DNA from: Thysanoteuthis rhombus
Lineage: Eukaryota > Mollusca > Cephalopoda > Oegopsida > Thysanoteuthidae
DNA length: 64,000 nt
Assembly: GCA_963457665.1 (NCBI GenBank)
Contig: OY735206.1
Location: forward strand, 30,125,551-30,189,550
Direction of reading: 5' to 3'
Shown here: positions 47,069 to 58,775 of the stretch, piece after piece
How the letters are laid out: every line of letters starts with the position of its first letter
How positions within the stretch are numbered: position 1 is the stretch's first letter
Translations under genes and position numbers: made by a program
Notes under the pieces: model-generated
What the model was told of the DNA's origin: nothing
Database searches by the model: none
The model's input: only the letters and a program-made list of their open reading frames with translations

Positions 47069-47534
47069 CTCAACCCAACAGCGAGACTGTGTTTCTCACT
47101 ATACAAACAATTAAACCCCTGAAATGGGTACTGGGATATCAGATGAACCATTTCCTCAGAATCCGACTTCTTGAAGTTTATACCCACCAATGCTATGTCC
47201 TTTCCATTTATATGGTCATCAGGCATCCTAGTCTCGTGTCCCCACTGCCCCTTCTCTGTATTTTACAGTCACACAAGAGAACATAGGTCTCTTTCCACCA
47301 TTTTTATAGATTTTAACCTATGTTTGCTTTCCCTCTTCAGTGATGTTTTAGGGAAAAGGAAGAACAAGTGATTTTACAGTAGACGAATATCTCAAATCAC
47401 ACGCAGACCGGATTCGATAAACGTCCGAAAAGGGAAAGCTAATCGTCACTATAAATTTTTTTTGGTAAAGAACTGAATTTCAGAGATCCTAATAAGTAGT
47501 CAGGTTACAATCACGCAAACGTACATGCCTGACC

Positions 47535-47569
<35 letters not shown>

Positions 47570-48318
47570 TACATACACATACCAGACTAGAATGCGGATT
47601 TTGATATATTCTCACGCTCACACAACTTCTCACACATTTTTATGCGCTGAAACAATTTTAGCCAATCTTGAACAGAAGTGGCGTCATAAGGCTAGGGTGC
47701 CTGATGATGAAGAGCATTGGCGGGTATAAACTTTATTAATCTTGGATACATCGTTTCCGAAATATTATGGGGGAGCATGCCCCCAGACAGCCCCTAGAAT
47801 GTTACCCAATTTTCTTCCCTGCGCTCAGAAAATATTCGAGGGGTTGGGGTCACACGATTCTCACTCATCCTCTACATTAAAAGTGGACAGGTCTGCATAT
47901 ACACATATATACCATAACAGCGAGTGCAAATAATCAGTATATAGGCAGCAGTCTTTCAATGATTCGTTTAATTAAAAACGACACATATGAATTGTTTTTG
48001 TTTCTCAATTTTCTAATTTACCTTCATCTTTCCGTTCGAGAGGAAGTATGTCTGGAGCTAATGAATGTAAATATAGTCCAAAAGTATGTAATGATCAAGT
48101 GCTTTCGGTCATACTTCTCACCATAATCAAGACCGGGGAAAACTGTGGATGTTGAGTTATTTTTTTAATTTTGGATATCGTTAAATGAGGCACTTGAGAG
48201 ATGCAGAGTAAATTACATGTTTATTTACACTATTTATACTAGCTGTTGTAATGTAGTGGGTAGAGCTAAGACCTGTTGGGTTAGAAATTTATGAATATCG
48301 GTTAGGACTCTGCCCTAT
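47069..48318. other. unassigned sequence with (CA)n at 47540-47577
   Basis: No gene recognised. Confidence 0.45.
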
Positions 48319-48543
48319 ATCATCATCATCATCATCATGATCATCATCATGATGATGATCATCATCATTCTTTTAACGTCCGTCGTTGGACATGGACCTT
48401 CCCCAGGATTCGCCACAATTCTCTATCATGGGCGTCGCAGAGCCAGTATTTCCTGAATTTGTCTATTTCATCTCTCCATCTTGTGTTCTGTCGGCCTCGG
48501 TTTCTCGTGTGATCTCTGGGGATCCATGTTGTGAGAATACCGA
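48319..48543 (-). mobile_element. RTE-like LINE 3' end with palindromic trinucleotide tail
   Basis: TTTTAACGTCCGTCGTTGGA, CATGGACCTTCCCCAGG, CTATCATGGGCGTCGCAG and GATCTCTGGGGATCCATG are the reverse complement of the ORF2 end, close to the inferred family consensus. The tail is (CAT)n mixed with (ATG)n. Cut off at 48543, right after the GGATCCATG point. Confidence 0.8.
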
Positions 48544-48932
48544 TCGCTAAAACGAATTCTTCGGTAATGTCAACCGAAGAATTCGAAAAATGATCGAACG
48601 TTTTCGTTTACATCATTTTCGAATGAGTTTGTAGTAGAATAACAAGGACATCAGAATTACAAAACGATCTCTTGAGTATTAATTTTTGTTTCTGAATTTT
48701 TCTACATGAAACATTGCCAAATATTAATTTTAGACTCATATATCTTCCATTTTAATTTCAGTTGCTTTTATCGCAACTCTTACACCATTATTCTACGGAT
48801 AGCTACATGGATTTAAAAAAAATTATGATCTTTTTACATAAAAGTACATTTATGAAGCAGCACCTAGAAAGAGCGAACCTTGCAATTAATGGTGTTCTAC
48901 GATCGATCGACCTCATTGCTCTATCTCTCTAT

Positions 48933-48936
<4 letters not shown>
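48544..48936. other. unassigned AT-rich sequence
   Basis: Begins with an imperfect foldback of GAATTCTTCGGT (48557) and ACCGAAGAATTC (48570). Confidence 0.5.
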
Positions 48937-49013
<77 letters not shown>

Positions 49014-49040
49014 TATAGTGTGTGTGCATGTGTGTTTGTG
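48937..49040. repeat. (CT)n, (TA)n, (TG)n compound microsatellite
   Basis: CT to 48966, TA to 49011, then TG-rich. Confidence 0.95.
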
Positions 49041-49089
49041 TGTGGCAGACTGGTAGAGAGTACAGGTGTGTATAGGGAAACTGGGTCAT

Positions 49090-49165
49090 CAAGATGAACA
49101 CAATAGTGAGAGTCTACAAAGCCATCATTCTGACTACTCTACTTTATGGAGCCTAATCCTTGGTC
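49090..49165 (+). mobile_element. non-LTR RT fragment (RT C-terminal motif)
   Basis: Encodes MNTIVRVYKAIILTTLLYGA then a stop: the pattern VYxAxxLxxLLYGxE of non-LTR reverse transcriptases just after the catalytic domain. Only about 75 bp; a different family from the GATGAT-tailed LINE is possible. Confidence 0.55.
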
Positions 49166-49506
49166 ATAAACAAGTATCATCAACGCCTCCCGGAACGTTT
49201 CCATCTGCATTGATTCCGCTTCATTTTCAATGTACATTGGAATGATTTTATCATAAACACAGACGTTCTCAAAAGATATGAAGCAAAAGATCATTCTGTT
49301 AGGCTGCAGAAAAAGGAATCGTAGAGAAATAAGTTCTCCATCTAACCTCCTTATCTGAATCAAACCACAGAGCGAGAGTATAAGAAGCAACGCTATAAAA
49401 ACGGAGCTCTCGTCGGTTGCCAGACATTTTGCAGTACGGAAAACTTTGCCTGTCCTGTATATCACCCATCAACCCGGCTGACCTACAATGAATGTAAATC
49501 TCCTCC

Positions 49507-49508
<2 letters not shown>
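49166..49508. other. unassigned sequence
   Basis: Minus frame 49139-49465 without recognised domain; could continue the LINE remnant. Confidence 0.4.

Positions 49509-49584
<76 letters not shown>
49509..49584. repeat. (TA)n microsatellite
   Basis: Pure TA, directly joined to the retroposon at 49585. Confidence 0.95.
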
Positions 49585-49586
<2 letters not shown>

Positions 49587-49655
49587 AGATTGAATAGTCT
49601 ATAGCTACACTGGAGAGTTGAAATATAACGAAACAGCTGTCTTTGGATGACACAA
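49585..49655 (+). mobile_element. (TA)n-flanked retroposon, 3' part
   Basis: AATAGTCTATAGCTACACTG, ATAACGAAACAGCTGTCTTT, GGATGACACAATTA matches the last 70 bp of 15728-15968. Preceded by (TA)n. Confidence 0.6.
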
Positions 49656-49745
49656 TTATTAATCAATTATGTATATGCCTACATATTTATATATCATGAT
49701 ACTATTTTTGTATATATGATGCTATTTTCATGTATATATTATACT

Positions 49746-49749
<4 letters not shown>

Positions 49750-49797
<48 letters not shown>
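49750..49797. repeat. (TA)n microsatellite
   Basis: Pure TA; further TATATC/TG runs at 49880-49922 and TA at 50150-50162 after a CT-rich tract. Confidence 0.95.
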
Positions 49798-49803
<6 letters not shown>

Positions 49804-51339
49804 ATCTTTATATATTCATATATGTATATGTATGTATAAACTCCACAGTTGAGGGCTCAATGTGTCTTTAGACAAAGCACATATATGTATGTGTGTGTGT
49901 GTATATATCTATATCTATATATAATACCCTTTTTAGTATCTTAATGCGTTTTATTTGAAGTTTTTTTTCGAATATGCAGAATCATATAGAATTAAAAGGA
50001 AAGCTACAACATGCACACACACACACATGCAGAAACAAATAAATAAACGAATCTCTCTTTATTTTCTCCCTCTCTCACCTCTTTCTCCTCTTCCCTTCCC
50101 TCTCTTCCTCTCTCCCTCTCTCTTTCTCTCCCTCTCTCTCTTTCTCTACATATATATATATATGATTGCACAGAAATAACATTTAGCAAGGCCTGATTAG
50201 ATAAATTAGTATCGAATTACAAGAGATAGAAGTCCCTCGAGTCTATCTTTAGACGCATCATGTACATTTGCACTGTATCCTCAGAACTATTTGTGAGCCT
50301 GTTGCTTTGAATGCGTAATATAGGGCGGGGTCTTGTGGGATCTAGATTCATAATATTTGTAATACGGTGTTATCGTATATTGTCCTAATGGAATTGAAAT
50401 ATCTGACGTTCCTCTTTTGTAATGTGTGGGTGCAGGTAAGTGAGAAGATGACCGAGTTAAGTTAAAAATATACTCTGAAAACCTTATCACTTAAAAACAG
50501 CTACTCTAACTCTCAAAAGGCACCCCCCCCAAAAGATAAAATGAAATAACCTACTTGCTAGATGAAATGAATATCAGTGATGCTTTGCTACGAGCGGAAA
50601 CTGCAGTAGCTGCTCAAGATTTTGTGCAGCACGTCATTTGCCTTGATGGTATCTCTTGGTGGCAGGATGTTCAGAGCATTTGCATCGTTGGAAACCGTTC
50701 TGCATCTCCGGCAGATATCTCAGGGTCACTAAGATTTCACTCCTTAGCCTATTATATCTGTATTATACCGGTAATGTTTTATTCTTGTTAATGTTTAGTT
50801 ATTTAAAATGAATGAACAAACAATAACTAATTGTGCTCTTAAATAAAACAGAATTTCTTGGTCTATATATTTAACGCCGATTCAGCGATATTGCCTATTT
50901 ATTTATTGTAAAAACAATTTGTTTTTATCCTCGTTTTGATTATGTAAACTTTTGATTAAAGGAAAATTACGTATTTATCTACTTTTTTAAGAATTGAAAC
51001 TTCGCAAAATAGGCAATTTCGCTGATTCGACTTCACATATATTCAAAAAATGACCTACATAACATTCCAATATGGTTGATGTATTATTGATTATTTACCC
51101 AGCTTCATACTGTGTATAAACAAATATCAGTATATCACTTTGAATTCACAAAAAATATATATGTACATGAGAAAATCATTGTTTTAAGATTCTTGGATAG
51201 GATTTCGTCTCAATTTCTATTATGTTACAATGTTTATGAGTGTAATTCTCGAAACATGTGCTGCGTATTTATATCCAATGACATCTTTTGTCGTTGTAAA
51301 AAGGACCTCAGAAGTATGCAGAACAGGTGTATATGATTA
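49798..51339. other. unassigned sequence
   Basis: CT-rich tract 50055-50148. Frame 50555-50791 has no recognised domain. No RNA gene. Confidence 0.45.
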
Positions 51340-51425
51340 TCTGCTCAATTACTACTGATGAGAGTTCAATCCTAACTGGTCACTCCAAATTTGTGACCCT
51401 GTACCAGATAATGCTAAATTATTTA
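51340..51425 (+). mobile_element. SINE V fragment
   Basis: CTACTGATGAGAGTTCAATC, TGACCCTGTACCAGATAATG, CTAAATTATTTAAATACCTG. Confidence 0.55.
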
Positions 51426-51499
51426 AATACCTGCGAGGTGGGTCGATGAATCTGTTATCTATCTCGGTTATTCGCTGAATTTGGATCCGAAATATTTAC

Positions 51500-51980
51500 T
51501 GAATAGTGTCTAGCGATGATCAGTCTTAGATGGCAAGCCTTCGACAGAGCAAGCTCAACCTTCTTGTACGAGAAAGTCCCATAAGTCCTAAAAAGAAGAG
51601 TATACAACCAATGCATCCTCCCGATAGTCACCCATGGAGCTGAAAAATGAAACCTAAAGTCATGCTCAAGTCGTGCTCAAACTCACATAGAGAGATCACA
51701 AGACAGCAAAATATACTAGGGGAAAACAGGAGCGCGAAACATCATAGAAATCTATTAGAAAGCTCAGATGGCAATGGGCTGGTCATGTTGCAAGAATGAC
51801 AGACAACTGATGGATATCACGACTCACAACATGGATCCCTAGAGATCACATGCAGAATCGAGGCCTACAGTATACAAGATGAGCAAACGAACTAGACAAG
51901 TTCAGAAAGTAAAAGCTCCGCGATGTCCACCATAGAGAGGTCTGGACGATAAAAGACTGATGATGATGATGATGATTGAG
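51500..51980 (+). mobile_element. RTE-like LINE 3' end reaching the RT thumb region
   Basis: Encodes VLKRRVYNQCILPIVTHGAE (51576-51640), the motif just after the RT core. Then, with shifts, come AWVMLQE-like decayed RWAGHVARM (51765-51798), WISRLTTW, IPRDHM.NRG, and the CGATGTCCACCATAGAGAGG segment, with a (GAT)n tail at 51958-51977. Part of the 3' coding end is deleted (CTGGACGATAAAAGACTG). Confidence 0.75.
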
Positions 51981-52147
51981 GAAGATATTATGTTGAAAAA
52001 TTTGCCATGCTTTAAATAAATGCTTCTTTCATCAATAGGCTACAGACTCATTGGTATACGTACATACACGTTTCTGTGCTTTTGCATATACGTGCTCTTT
52101 TTCCATGTGTTTCCGTGTTTGTATTTTTAAGCATGAACAGCTACAAA

Positions 52148-52218
52148 GTGCAGGTAGTCTTACGGTTAACGGCACCAAGAATGGAATCGTCGAACCGAGT
52201 TCAAACTCTGGCTTGAAC
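52148..52218 (+). pseudogene. tRNA-like sequence (SINE head)
   Basis: GTGCAGGTAGTCTTACGGTT and AACGGCAC form a D-arm with A-box; ACCGAGTTCAAACTCTGGC forms the T-arm with B-box. Spacing is tRNA-like, but the anticodon stem and acceptor do not pair convincingly. The following 150 bp may be the SINE body. Confidence 0.5.
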
Positions 52219-52551
52219 AGTTTGCGTTCACTTCACACATGCCCTTGGGAATGTCACGAATCCACTGCTCCCGTATCCCAAGCTTTGGGTTGATAGTAGG
52301 ACAGTTGGAGTGTCGAGCTAGTGACCCATGCCCGTACAAAACGATGCTTTTACAAGTAATGGTTGGGATTCTATGGGTTGTTCGAGAAATGGAGACAAAA
52401 TCAATGCCTTGTTTATTGTGCCAAACGGAAGGAACTTCACTCCGCTTTAGCTTGCATATGTTTACGTTGTACGTCAGTAGTTCGCGTGTGTGACCAGAAA
52501 CTTGATCTCTTGTACTTTTCACTTGATTTACTCCTCTTGTCTGTCGTTTTA

Positions 52552-52598
<47 letters not shown>

Positions 52599-53084
52599 TC
52601 ATATTCATGTTCTTCTTTTAAACCCGTTTTCTTCGACAAAATCTTGAAATAACAATTTCCATATTCCTGACACCCTACCCTTTTTCTTCAATTTTCCAAA
52701 GCGTTGTCCCACCTCAAAATTGACCTAAGAACCGTCTTTGAAAAGTAGGTCGCAGCGAAATTGGCCAAATCCGTGCAAGAAGAAATATGGGAATAGGAAC
52801 ATGATGGTAAACAATGACGAATTTGAGGGCATTGAGTGTATAATCCTAGGAGGACTGACAACACCGATTAAAGACGACGAAACATGTAAAACAGAGCACT
52901 TAAAAAGCACTCGGAGAGCGCATACCTCTGCCAACGCTATTGTCATGGGGAGTACTTAGGTATGGATTTTCCTAAAATTCAATCAGTTCTTACGTAATCC
53001 ATTTTCGCTCCCTGCAACGAAGTCTCATTGAAATGCATTTGAATGCATAATGTGGACAGAATTTAAATTCTGGACTTATAACTA
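52219..53084. other. unassigned sequence with (TTTC)n at 52552-52600
   Basis: Minus frame 52166-52639 (157 codons) runs into the TTTC array (KERK repeats) and across the tRNA-like sequence, so it is not a gene. Confidence 0.5.
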
Positions 53085-53510
53085 CGACGTAGGGAAGGTG
53101 ATTGCACATGGATCAGTTTTTCCTTAGCCTATTTCCCAACCTTCCATGAAATTTCATTGCAATTCGTTGAGGACTTTTGGAGATATTGTGTGGACATTCA
53201 TAAGCATATACATAAATGTATTCTTAATGAACGGGTAAATATATCTCAATCAAAAATTAATCCCTTGATCCTTTCCGAAATTAAACCAATTCTCCCTTAC
53301 CCCATAGCTAAACTCCCCAGAAACATTCTTTGAGATTGATGGAGAACTTTTTGAAGAATTGTTTGGAAATATAGCTACGATGCAAGGTAGGAAAGTAAAG
53401 AAAAATCAAACAATTCTTCCTTAACCCTCGGTCTACCCATCAATGTCAATGAAATACATTCAGAACTTTTGTAGTTATTGTGTTACACACAGGCAGACAC
53501 GAGTGAATAC
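53085..53510. repeat. repeat F cluster, three diverged units
   Basis: GGGAAGGTGATTGCACATGG, TTTCATTGCAATTCGTTGAG, GACTTTTGGAGATATTGTGT; then GAGATTGATGGAGAACTTTT, GAAGAATTGTTTGGA; then CAATGAAATACATTCAGAAC, TTTTGTAGTTATTGTGT. About 125-150 bp apart. Confidence 0.55.
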
Positions 53511-53544
53511 ATATATCCCCTCTAATTTCGTTGACAAAGGTAAA

Positions 53545-53690
53545 TGATGTATCAGTTGAGCACGTTATCCTAGAACAATGGTTAACCCATCAGACCATTA
53601 TTACTGTAGTATGTTTCATCCTCATTGGGTACCCGATTCTTGTAGCCTTGTATCAGACTAAGGTGACTATACGACACACTCATATATATG
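53545..53690 (+). mobile_element. SINE V fragment
   Basis: TTTCATCCTCATTGGGTACC, TGTAGCCTTGTATCAGACTA, AGGTGACTATACGAC. A second, weaker piece follows to about 53760. Confidence 0.5.
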
Positions 53691-54829
53691 GGTACCTCGC
53701 AGCAGAGCAATGGTTTCCAAATTAGTGTAACAGAAGTGTCCAACGATTGTAGCCTAGTGCCCATAAATAATAAAATAGTAAATGCTACTAACTCTGTCCC
53801 ATAATAGTTGCTACATTTGCACATAAATGTGCATATACAGGTAAAAACTATTATGGGACTGAATAATATCCCACGCTTAGGAAACGCTTATAATTGTGTC
53901 TGTTTCATGGTTGTTATAATTACGTATTATCTATCGGTACTAGAGGTCGGAGTTCATCCGATCCCAGTTGAAGCCAGGATTCCGAAAGCCTATTTCCTTG
54001 ACAGTTCCTCTGCTTTTGAAAGATAGACATAACACAATATTTCATTTGACCAAAGCTAAGCATACTAAATATCAAGCAAATGGTACTGTGCGAACGACAT
54101 CTGTTGAAATAAAAACTTGAATTGTTTCAACATATTCAAAAACTTACTTGGTAAGGGAAAAAGAGCAGATTTCTTTTTCCATAAATACTACGTGAAGACC
54201 TATCTATTTCTTTCATCTAGATGTTTTCTTTATACGGTTAAGATGAAGATTTGGTTTAGCTCACCTGACGAACACAAAGTAAGATTCCAGCTTAGCATAA
54301 CACTTACATTGTAAATCGAACCCTTGCAAAAAAATGTTATGCTAAAAACACACCCCTGGGTCCAATTAATTACAACAGAAAAAATGGTTACCATAGCCCT
54401 AGCCGTCTCTGAGATATGCGATGACAGACAGACTGACTGGCATTTTGTGAGTTATGATAAGATTTTGCACGCATTTACGAACTGAGATTTTGGAGAACTA
54501 AAAATTCGTTTATAGTGCATTTAACTGTTGTGCAAGACATAATTATTTATGATGGTGGCAAATGTGTTTCCAATAGACATACTTTCTTTCGGTCTCTTTT
54601 CTAAAGTGTTCTTATATCGGAATTGACTCAAACATAAGTGTATATTCTGGGCATTCGTGTCAAATTCTGCACAATCGCTTAAGACCAGGCATTCATTTGT
54701 TTTCAAAGAAAATAAAAAGGTAAATGCCGAAGTTTACGACCTTTAATCCTCACCACCCTATACTACAGTATTAAGTGAACGAATAGGAAAACGATTTTAG
54801 TTAATTACGGTGCAGCGTAAAGCAAAACA
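53691..54829. other. unassigned sequence
   Basis: 54280-54350 has CATTGTAAATCGAACCC, a possible scrap of family T. No gene. Confidence 0.4.
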
Positions 54830-54900
54830 TTTCGCTTGATCTTCACCGGGCACCCCATTACCGTGGCCCTGTGCCAGATTATGCTAAAACGTAAAAAGTA
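54830..54900 (+). mobile_element. SINE V fragment
   Basis: GATCTTCACCGGGCACCCCA, TTACCGTGGCCCTGTGCCAG, ATTATGCTAAAACG: the clearest copy of the family core. Confidence 0.6.
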
Positions 54901-55139
54901 AATGATCGATTGCACGCCAAAAAGCACACACACATTGAATACTCACCCCTCCTCATTTACGTATAATTTTGGTGACTTTTATACACCTTTAACTCTCTGT
55001 CCGACTTGGCTCTTCACCCTTTCTAATATTCATGTTATACAGTAAAATTAGGAAACTAGTGATTTCGTGAAATCCCTAAACATTTCAGCAATTTCATGAA
55101 ATCACTTGTTCAACAATCAGTGCAATAATAGTTAACGAG

Positions 55140-55375
55140 TTCTCGATACTGATCATTACTACTGTGATGCGCTCAATCCTCACTAAGTATCTCATTAACG
55201 TGGCCTTGTGTCAAACTAAATTGTATACGCACTGTAAATACTGAGGGCAGAATATACTTGATATTCACCAAGTTTAGCTCAGTTTGACTCGAGACCCGAG
55301 CAGTGGGGCATTTAGTGAGGATCGAAATCGTTAAAGTAGTAATGGTCAGATTCATAAGCTTATGAACCAATGCTA
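55140..55375. mobile_element. SINE V inverted pair (tail to tail)
   Basis: The plus-strand copy 55140-55250 (CATTACTACTGTGATGCGCT, CAATCCTCACTAAGTATCTC, TGTCAAACTAAATTG) is followed by a minus-strand copy 55256-55375 whose reverse complement reads CATTACTACTTTAACGATTT, CGATCCTCACTAAATGCCCC, GAGTCAAACTGAGCTAAACT. Arms of about 100 bp, almost no spacer. Confidence 0.75.
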
Positions 55376-56079
55376 TGCTGGAAAAATATTTTTTTAAATA
55401 TTAATGTGACATATATAGGTGTGTGTATGTGAATGTGTGAGTGTGTATGTACATCTGTATGTATGCATACAAAGAAGAGGGAGAAAGAAAGACATAGATT
55501 TCAAAAGGGAGTGAGATAGTTCATGTGTGTGTGTGTGCGTGTGTGTGTGTTTGTATGTTTCATCAATTTCCCCCCATCCCCTCGTTGCACACCTCTTTGC
55601 TTCCATCTCCCAGGACGTCAGTAAAGCGCGCACATGGGAGCTCGCGGGGGCTTCATGTGAGCAGAAGAACGTAATATAAACTTAAGTTTAGCCTCGCCGC
55701 TAACCTGCCAACAAGAAACTTGCCATTCCCATACGCCTACTCCACCCATCTTATGACTCCCACTTTTACTGACTGACTGACTGTTCTTCCACATCCATCA
55801 GATTTTTCCGTACAGCTCCAGTCCTGGCCTTTTCAGTGACCTCAACATTTACTTTGGCTCAATTTCGGATTTTCTTCAATGCCATTTCATTAGGTTGTTC
55901 GAAAAGTAACGTTGATTGCTTAGGGAGACGGGATGAAAACCCGCTACACATGTAAGAAAAGGGCGTCTTTACGTTGGCTGTGGCATTAGCCGTCCCCACC
56001 CGGGCTTCATATATCACAAGTTTCTCGACTATAGACTATAATATCAAAGTGTAGTATCTGCTTGTAGTACATTCTTAGG
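55376..56079. other. unassigned sequence
   Basis: TG-rich runs at 55418-55450 and 55523-55551. No gene. Confidence 0.45.
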
Positions 56080-56300
56080 TAGATTTGTGCCGGTGCAATG
56101 CAGTGGCCGATGATCGACTACTGAGCCTTGGTATTGTTTAGTGCAAGAGGCCTAGGATTCGTCCCATGGCCTCAAAAAATAACTCTGCCCTGTTTCGGAG
56201 GATCAGTTTGCCCCAGGAGAGCACCTTCCCATTGCACTAAAATATCAGGGCTTGGCTTGCCCTGACGCCTTCGTAACACTAGTTGTGGGAACTGGAGCAA
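56080..56300 (+). repeat. dispersed repeat C
   Basis: Shares CCCTGACGCCTTCGTAACAC and the preceding GAGCACCTTCCC block with 21270-21490. GGCCTAGGATTCGTCCC could be a weak B-box, so a SINE is possible. Confidence 0.45.
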
Positions 56301-56814
56301 TTTTTTAGCTTTCCGAAAGGAACCCTACTTTAAACCAACCTTGAGTCACATTTTGCTCTCGTAGGAAAGCGAATAAATACGGGTCAAACTGAAGTATCCG
56401 TTCTCTTGTTGAAAAGTTAATCGCTGTGTTGGATTGTTCCCCAACCCGGAATCAATGACTTGCATGCTCAAGAACGTCCTGAGAGCATCAATAGGATCCA
56501 TCCTGTGAACCAAGTCAAGCCTGCTCTAATGTCTCCACCCAATAAGGTTTTGGTGAGCAGTTGGTGGTATATGGTTGGTTTTTATCCATAGTTATCATTT
56601 AGAATAAGCCAAGAAAATCAGAGAAGATTATCATTGTCAAGCTCGAGTGAAAAGGGAATATTCATGCAAAAATTACTTGATTTAATCAACAGGAAGTGAA
56701 TCATTTTTCAAATGACTCCCAGGTGAGGTCTTGTAATTTTAGCTATTCTTGGCCGTAAGATGGCCAATAGGAGAAGTTAGCAAGCTTTAGATTGTTCTGG
56801 CATAAGGCGGCAAA
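56301..56814. other. unassigned sequence
   Basis: Nothing recognised. Confidence 0.45.
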
Positions 56815-56930
56815 CAGCCTACGGTGCCTGATTTTCCTAGGCAAATCATATCAGTACTACCCAGATCAAAGTTGCTTAACTTCAGTATCATGTAAGAACC
56901 GATACTTTCCGCATGATCTGATATCAAGCC
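56815..56930 (-). pseudogene. 5S rRNA-derived sequence 4 (reverse strand)
   Basis: About 116 nt, close to the ~120 nt of animal 5S, so nearly the full length is present. Minus strand: GGCTTGATATCAGATCATGC (5' region), ATCGGTTCTTACATGATACT, GAAGTTAAGCAAC (box A intact), CTGGGTAGTACTGATATG, then a decayed box C and the 3' end GGCACCGTAGGCTG. Box C substitutions and the broken terminal stem make it a pseudogene or SINE3-type head. Confidence 0.75.
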
Positions 56931-58626
56931 AGAACAATTGATGAAGTATTATAAATCATTGTTATCTTGTATATTTTTTTTTTACCTTCATCATAATTTT
57001 ATTAGCTGCTCTTTATTGTAACTTTTGTTTGATTCCAACATCAGGCTTTTTCTTTATTTTCCGATCAACACTATTTGGTAATCGGCCTTAGTAAAAAATT
57101 GCGATTAAAAAAAAAATGCAACTAAAGAAATAAAGGTGAATTAAAAATGTAGTCATAAAATTTGAATTTAGAACTCCTTATAAATCTCTAATTGTTCTTG
57201 CTTTAAACTTCGAAAAACTTTCTCGATTTGACCTTACTGTATTTCTCAGTTTGACCTTAGTGTCTCTCCGTATGAAACTGAGATCTCGTCAAGATAACGT
57301 CACTTTTAATTTGTTATCGTGGTTTGGTTCAAACACAATAAGATAAAATCTTTATGCCAATCGTCTTAGAGTGTTTTTTTGTTTAAAGCTGAGAGTATGA
57401 CATTGGATCAACCGGTCTGCGGAGAAAGAATTGAATCTAATCCACTTTAAACATGCCAACACCTTGCATTATGGCAAAATCGATGAAACAATACTTCTGC
57501 ACCTGTACCATGCCAGCAAAAGATACACATTAGGGAAATGGGTTTCCTACAAATTCGGTAAATAAAGTTAACTGCTACGAATCACAATGTTTGTCACTTA
57601 CTTCACTCAGCGGTATTACTAGGGTCAGTGAAACCCAGTGTAATAACTTGTGGCGTCACTCCCATGAAACTTCACTCGTACCAGATCATACTGAATCCTT
57701 AGTAAAGATTATGTACCAATATTGATCATAAATCGCACAATCTCCGTATATTACTGAATGCAATGGCCATAGTACTGATGGAAACAAGAAAATTCAAATT
57801 GTTTTGTAAAATCTTTCAACATCGAACTTCATCATCAGTAGTTGCAACATTTTTTATTTACTTGGTGGAAACCTTTTTTTCTTCTTCATTTTTCCTTCTT
57901 TGATTTTTTTTTCTTTTAATTATAATTCTATTCTCGAAAAATAATGTTGATATAGGTTTAGAAATACTAATTACCGCAGTATTGTTGCTAAAACATCAGA
58001 CTTACTTATTTTTAGATATATCAAGGACTCGCCGCAAGTTCCATTCCACGCAAATAGTTTCTTTTCAAGAACATCTGCTATGTAGAAGAAACTTGCTTCT
58101 GAATGTTTTTCCGGCGAGTACAATCTCAACAATTTTAAATCCACAATAGGCAAGTGCCTTATCCGTTGTCAGTCCTTATTTTTATTAATTTTCTTATTGT
58201 TCTTCATTCTTAGTGTTTCTAACTCTTATAAGTCATTTTAACTCTTGTTACTTCTTTTTAGTCATTTTTAGTCTTCATTCTTAACAAGTCGCGTTTTAGC
58301 GTTTCCAACTAACTATTTCAACTCAAGTTATTTCAACATGTTTTTTTATTAGTTTTAATCAAGCGACATAAATAATTCCCTCCTTACTAAACCTTTGATG
58401 TGAGAAGTGGCCGAATGTTCTTGCTTAGAGTGACCAAAAGCAAACAAAACAAAGAACATTTGACAAAATCAGCGACTATAAAAAAAAAAACAAAAAAAAA
58501 AACACCAGCAGCTACGAAAACAACAGTGCGAGCAGCTGAAACATTGCACAAAAATGTTATATACGGTAATTCTGTCAGCCCACCCCAACTCTGATGGTAT
58601 CGCTCGGTGGGGTCCCACATTGCCTT
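56931..58626. other. unassigned AT-rich sequence
   Basis: 58200-58340 has loosely repeated TCTAACTCTTATAAGTCA-like words. Repeated TTTGACCTTACTGT/TTTGACCTTAGTGT at 57226-57263. No gene. Confidence 0.45.
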
Positions 58627-58720
58627 GTGGCACTACTGCTTTCACGTCGAAAGAATGTGTGCTGTTTTGGAATCGATTATTCACCTGTGATGAGAAATGG
58701 GTCCTGCATAACAAAGTGAT
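58627..58720 (+). pseudogene. mariner transposase fragment, first catalytic Asp region
   Basis: Encodes KECVLFWNRLFTCDEKWVLH. The TCDEKW motif carries the first catalytic Asp of mariner transposases (codon GAT at 58689-58691), with the usual xxFLxRIVTCDEKWxxY context. About 30 codons remain, followed by unrelated DNA and then a MITE. Confidence 0.65.
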
Positions 58721-58775
58721 CACATGCCTGGCTACGTACGAGCTGAAACTTTTTTTAAGATTTTTTTCATATATA

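Noticed and set aside
46437..47122. Phe/Leu/Ser-rich frames that could look like membrane proteins
   Set aside because: They are readings of (TTTC)n and of family T sequence.
48557..48581. Short perfect hairpin GAATTCTTCGGT / ACCGAAGAATTC as a regulatory site
   Set aside because: Sits immediately beside a LINE truncation point; no gene or promoter context to support a function.
52166..52639. 157-codon minus-strand frame
   Set aside because: Starts beside a KERK-type run from (TTTC)n and runs through a tRNA-like SINE head.
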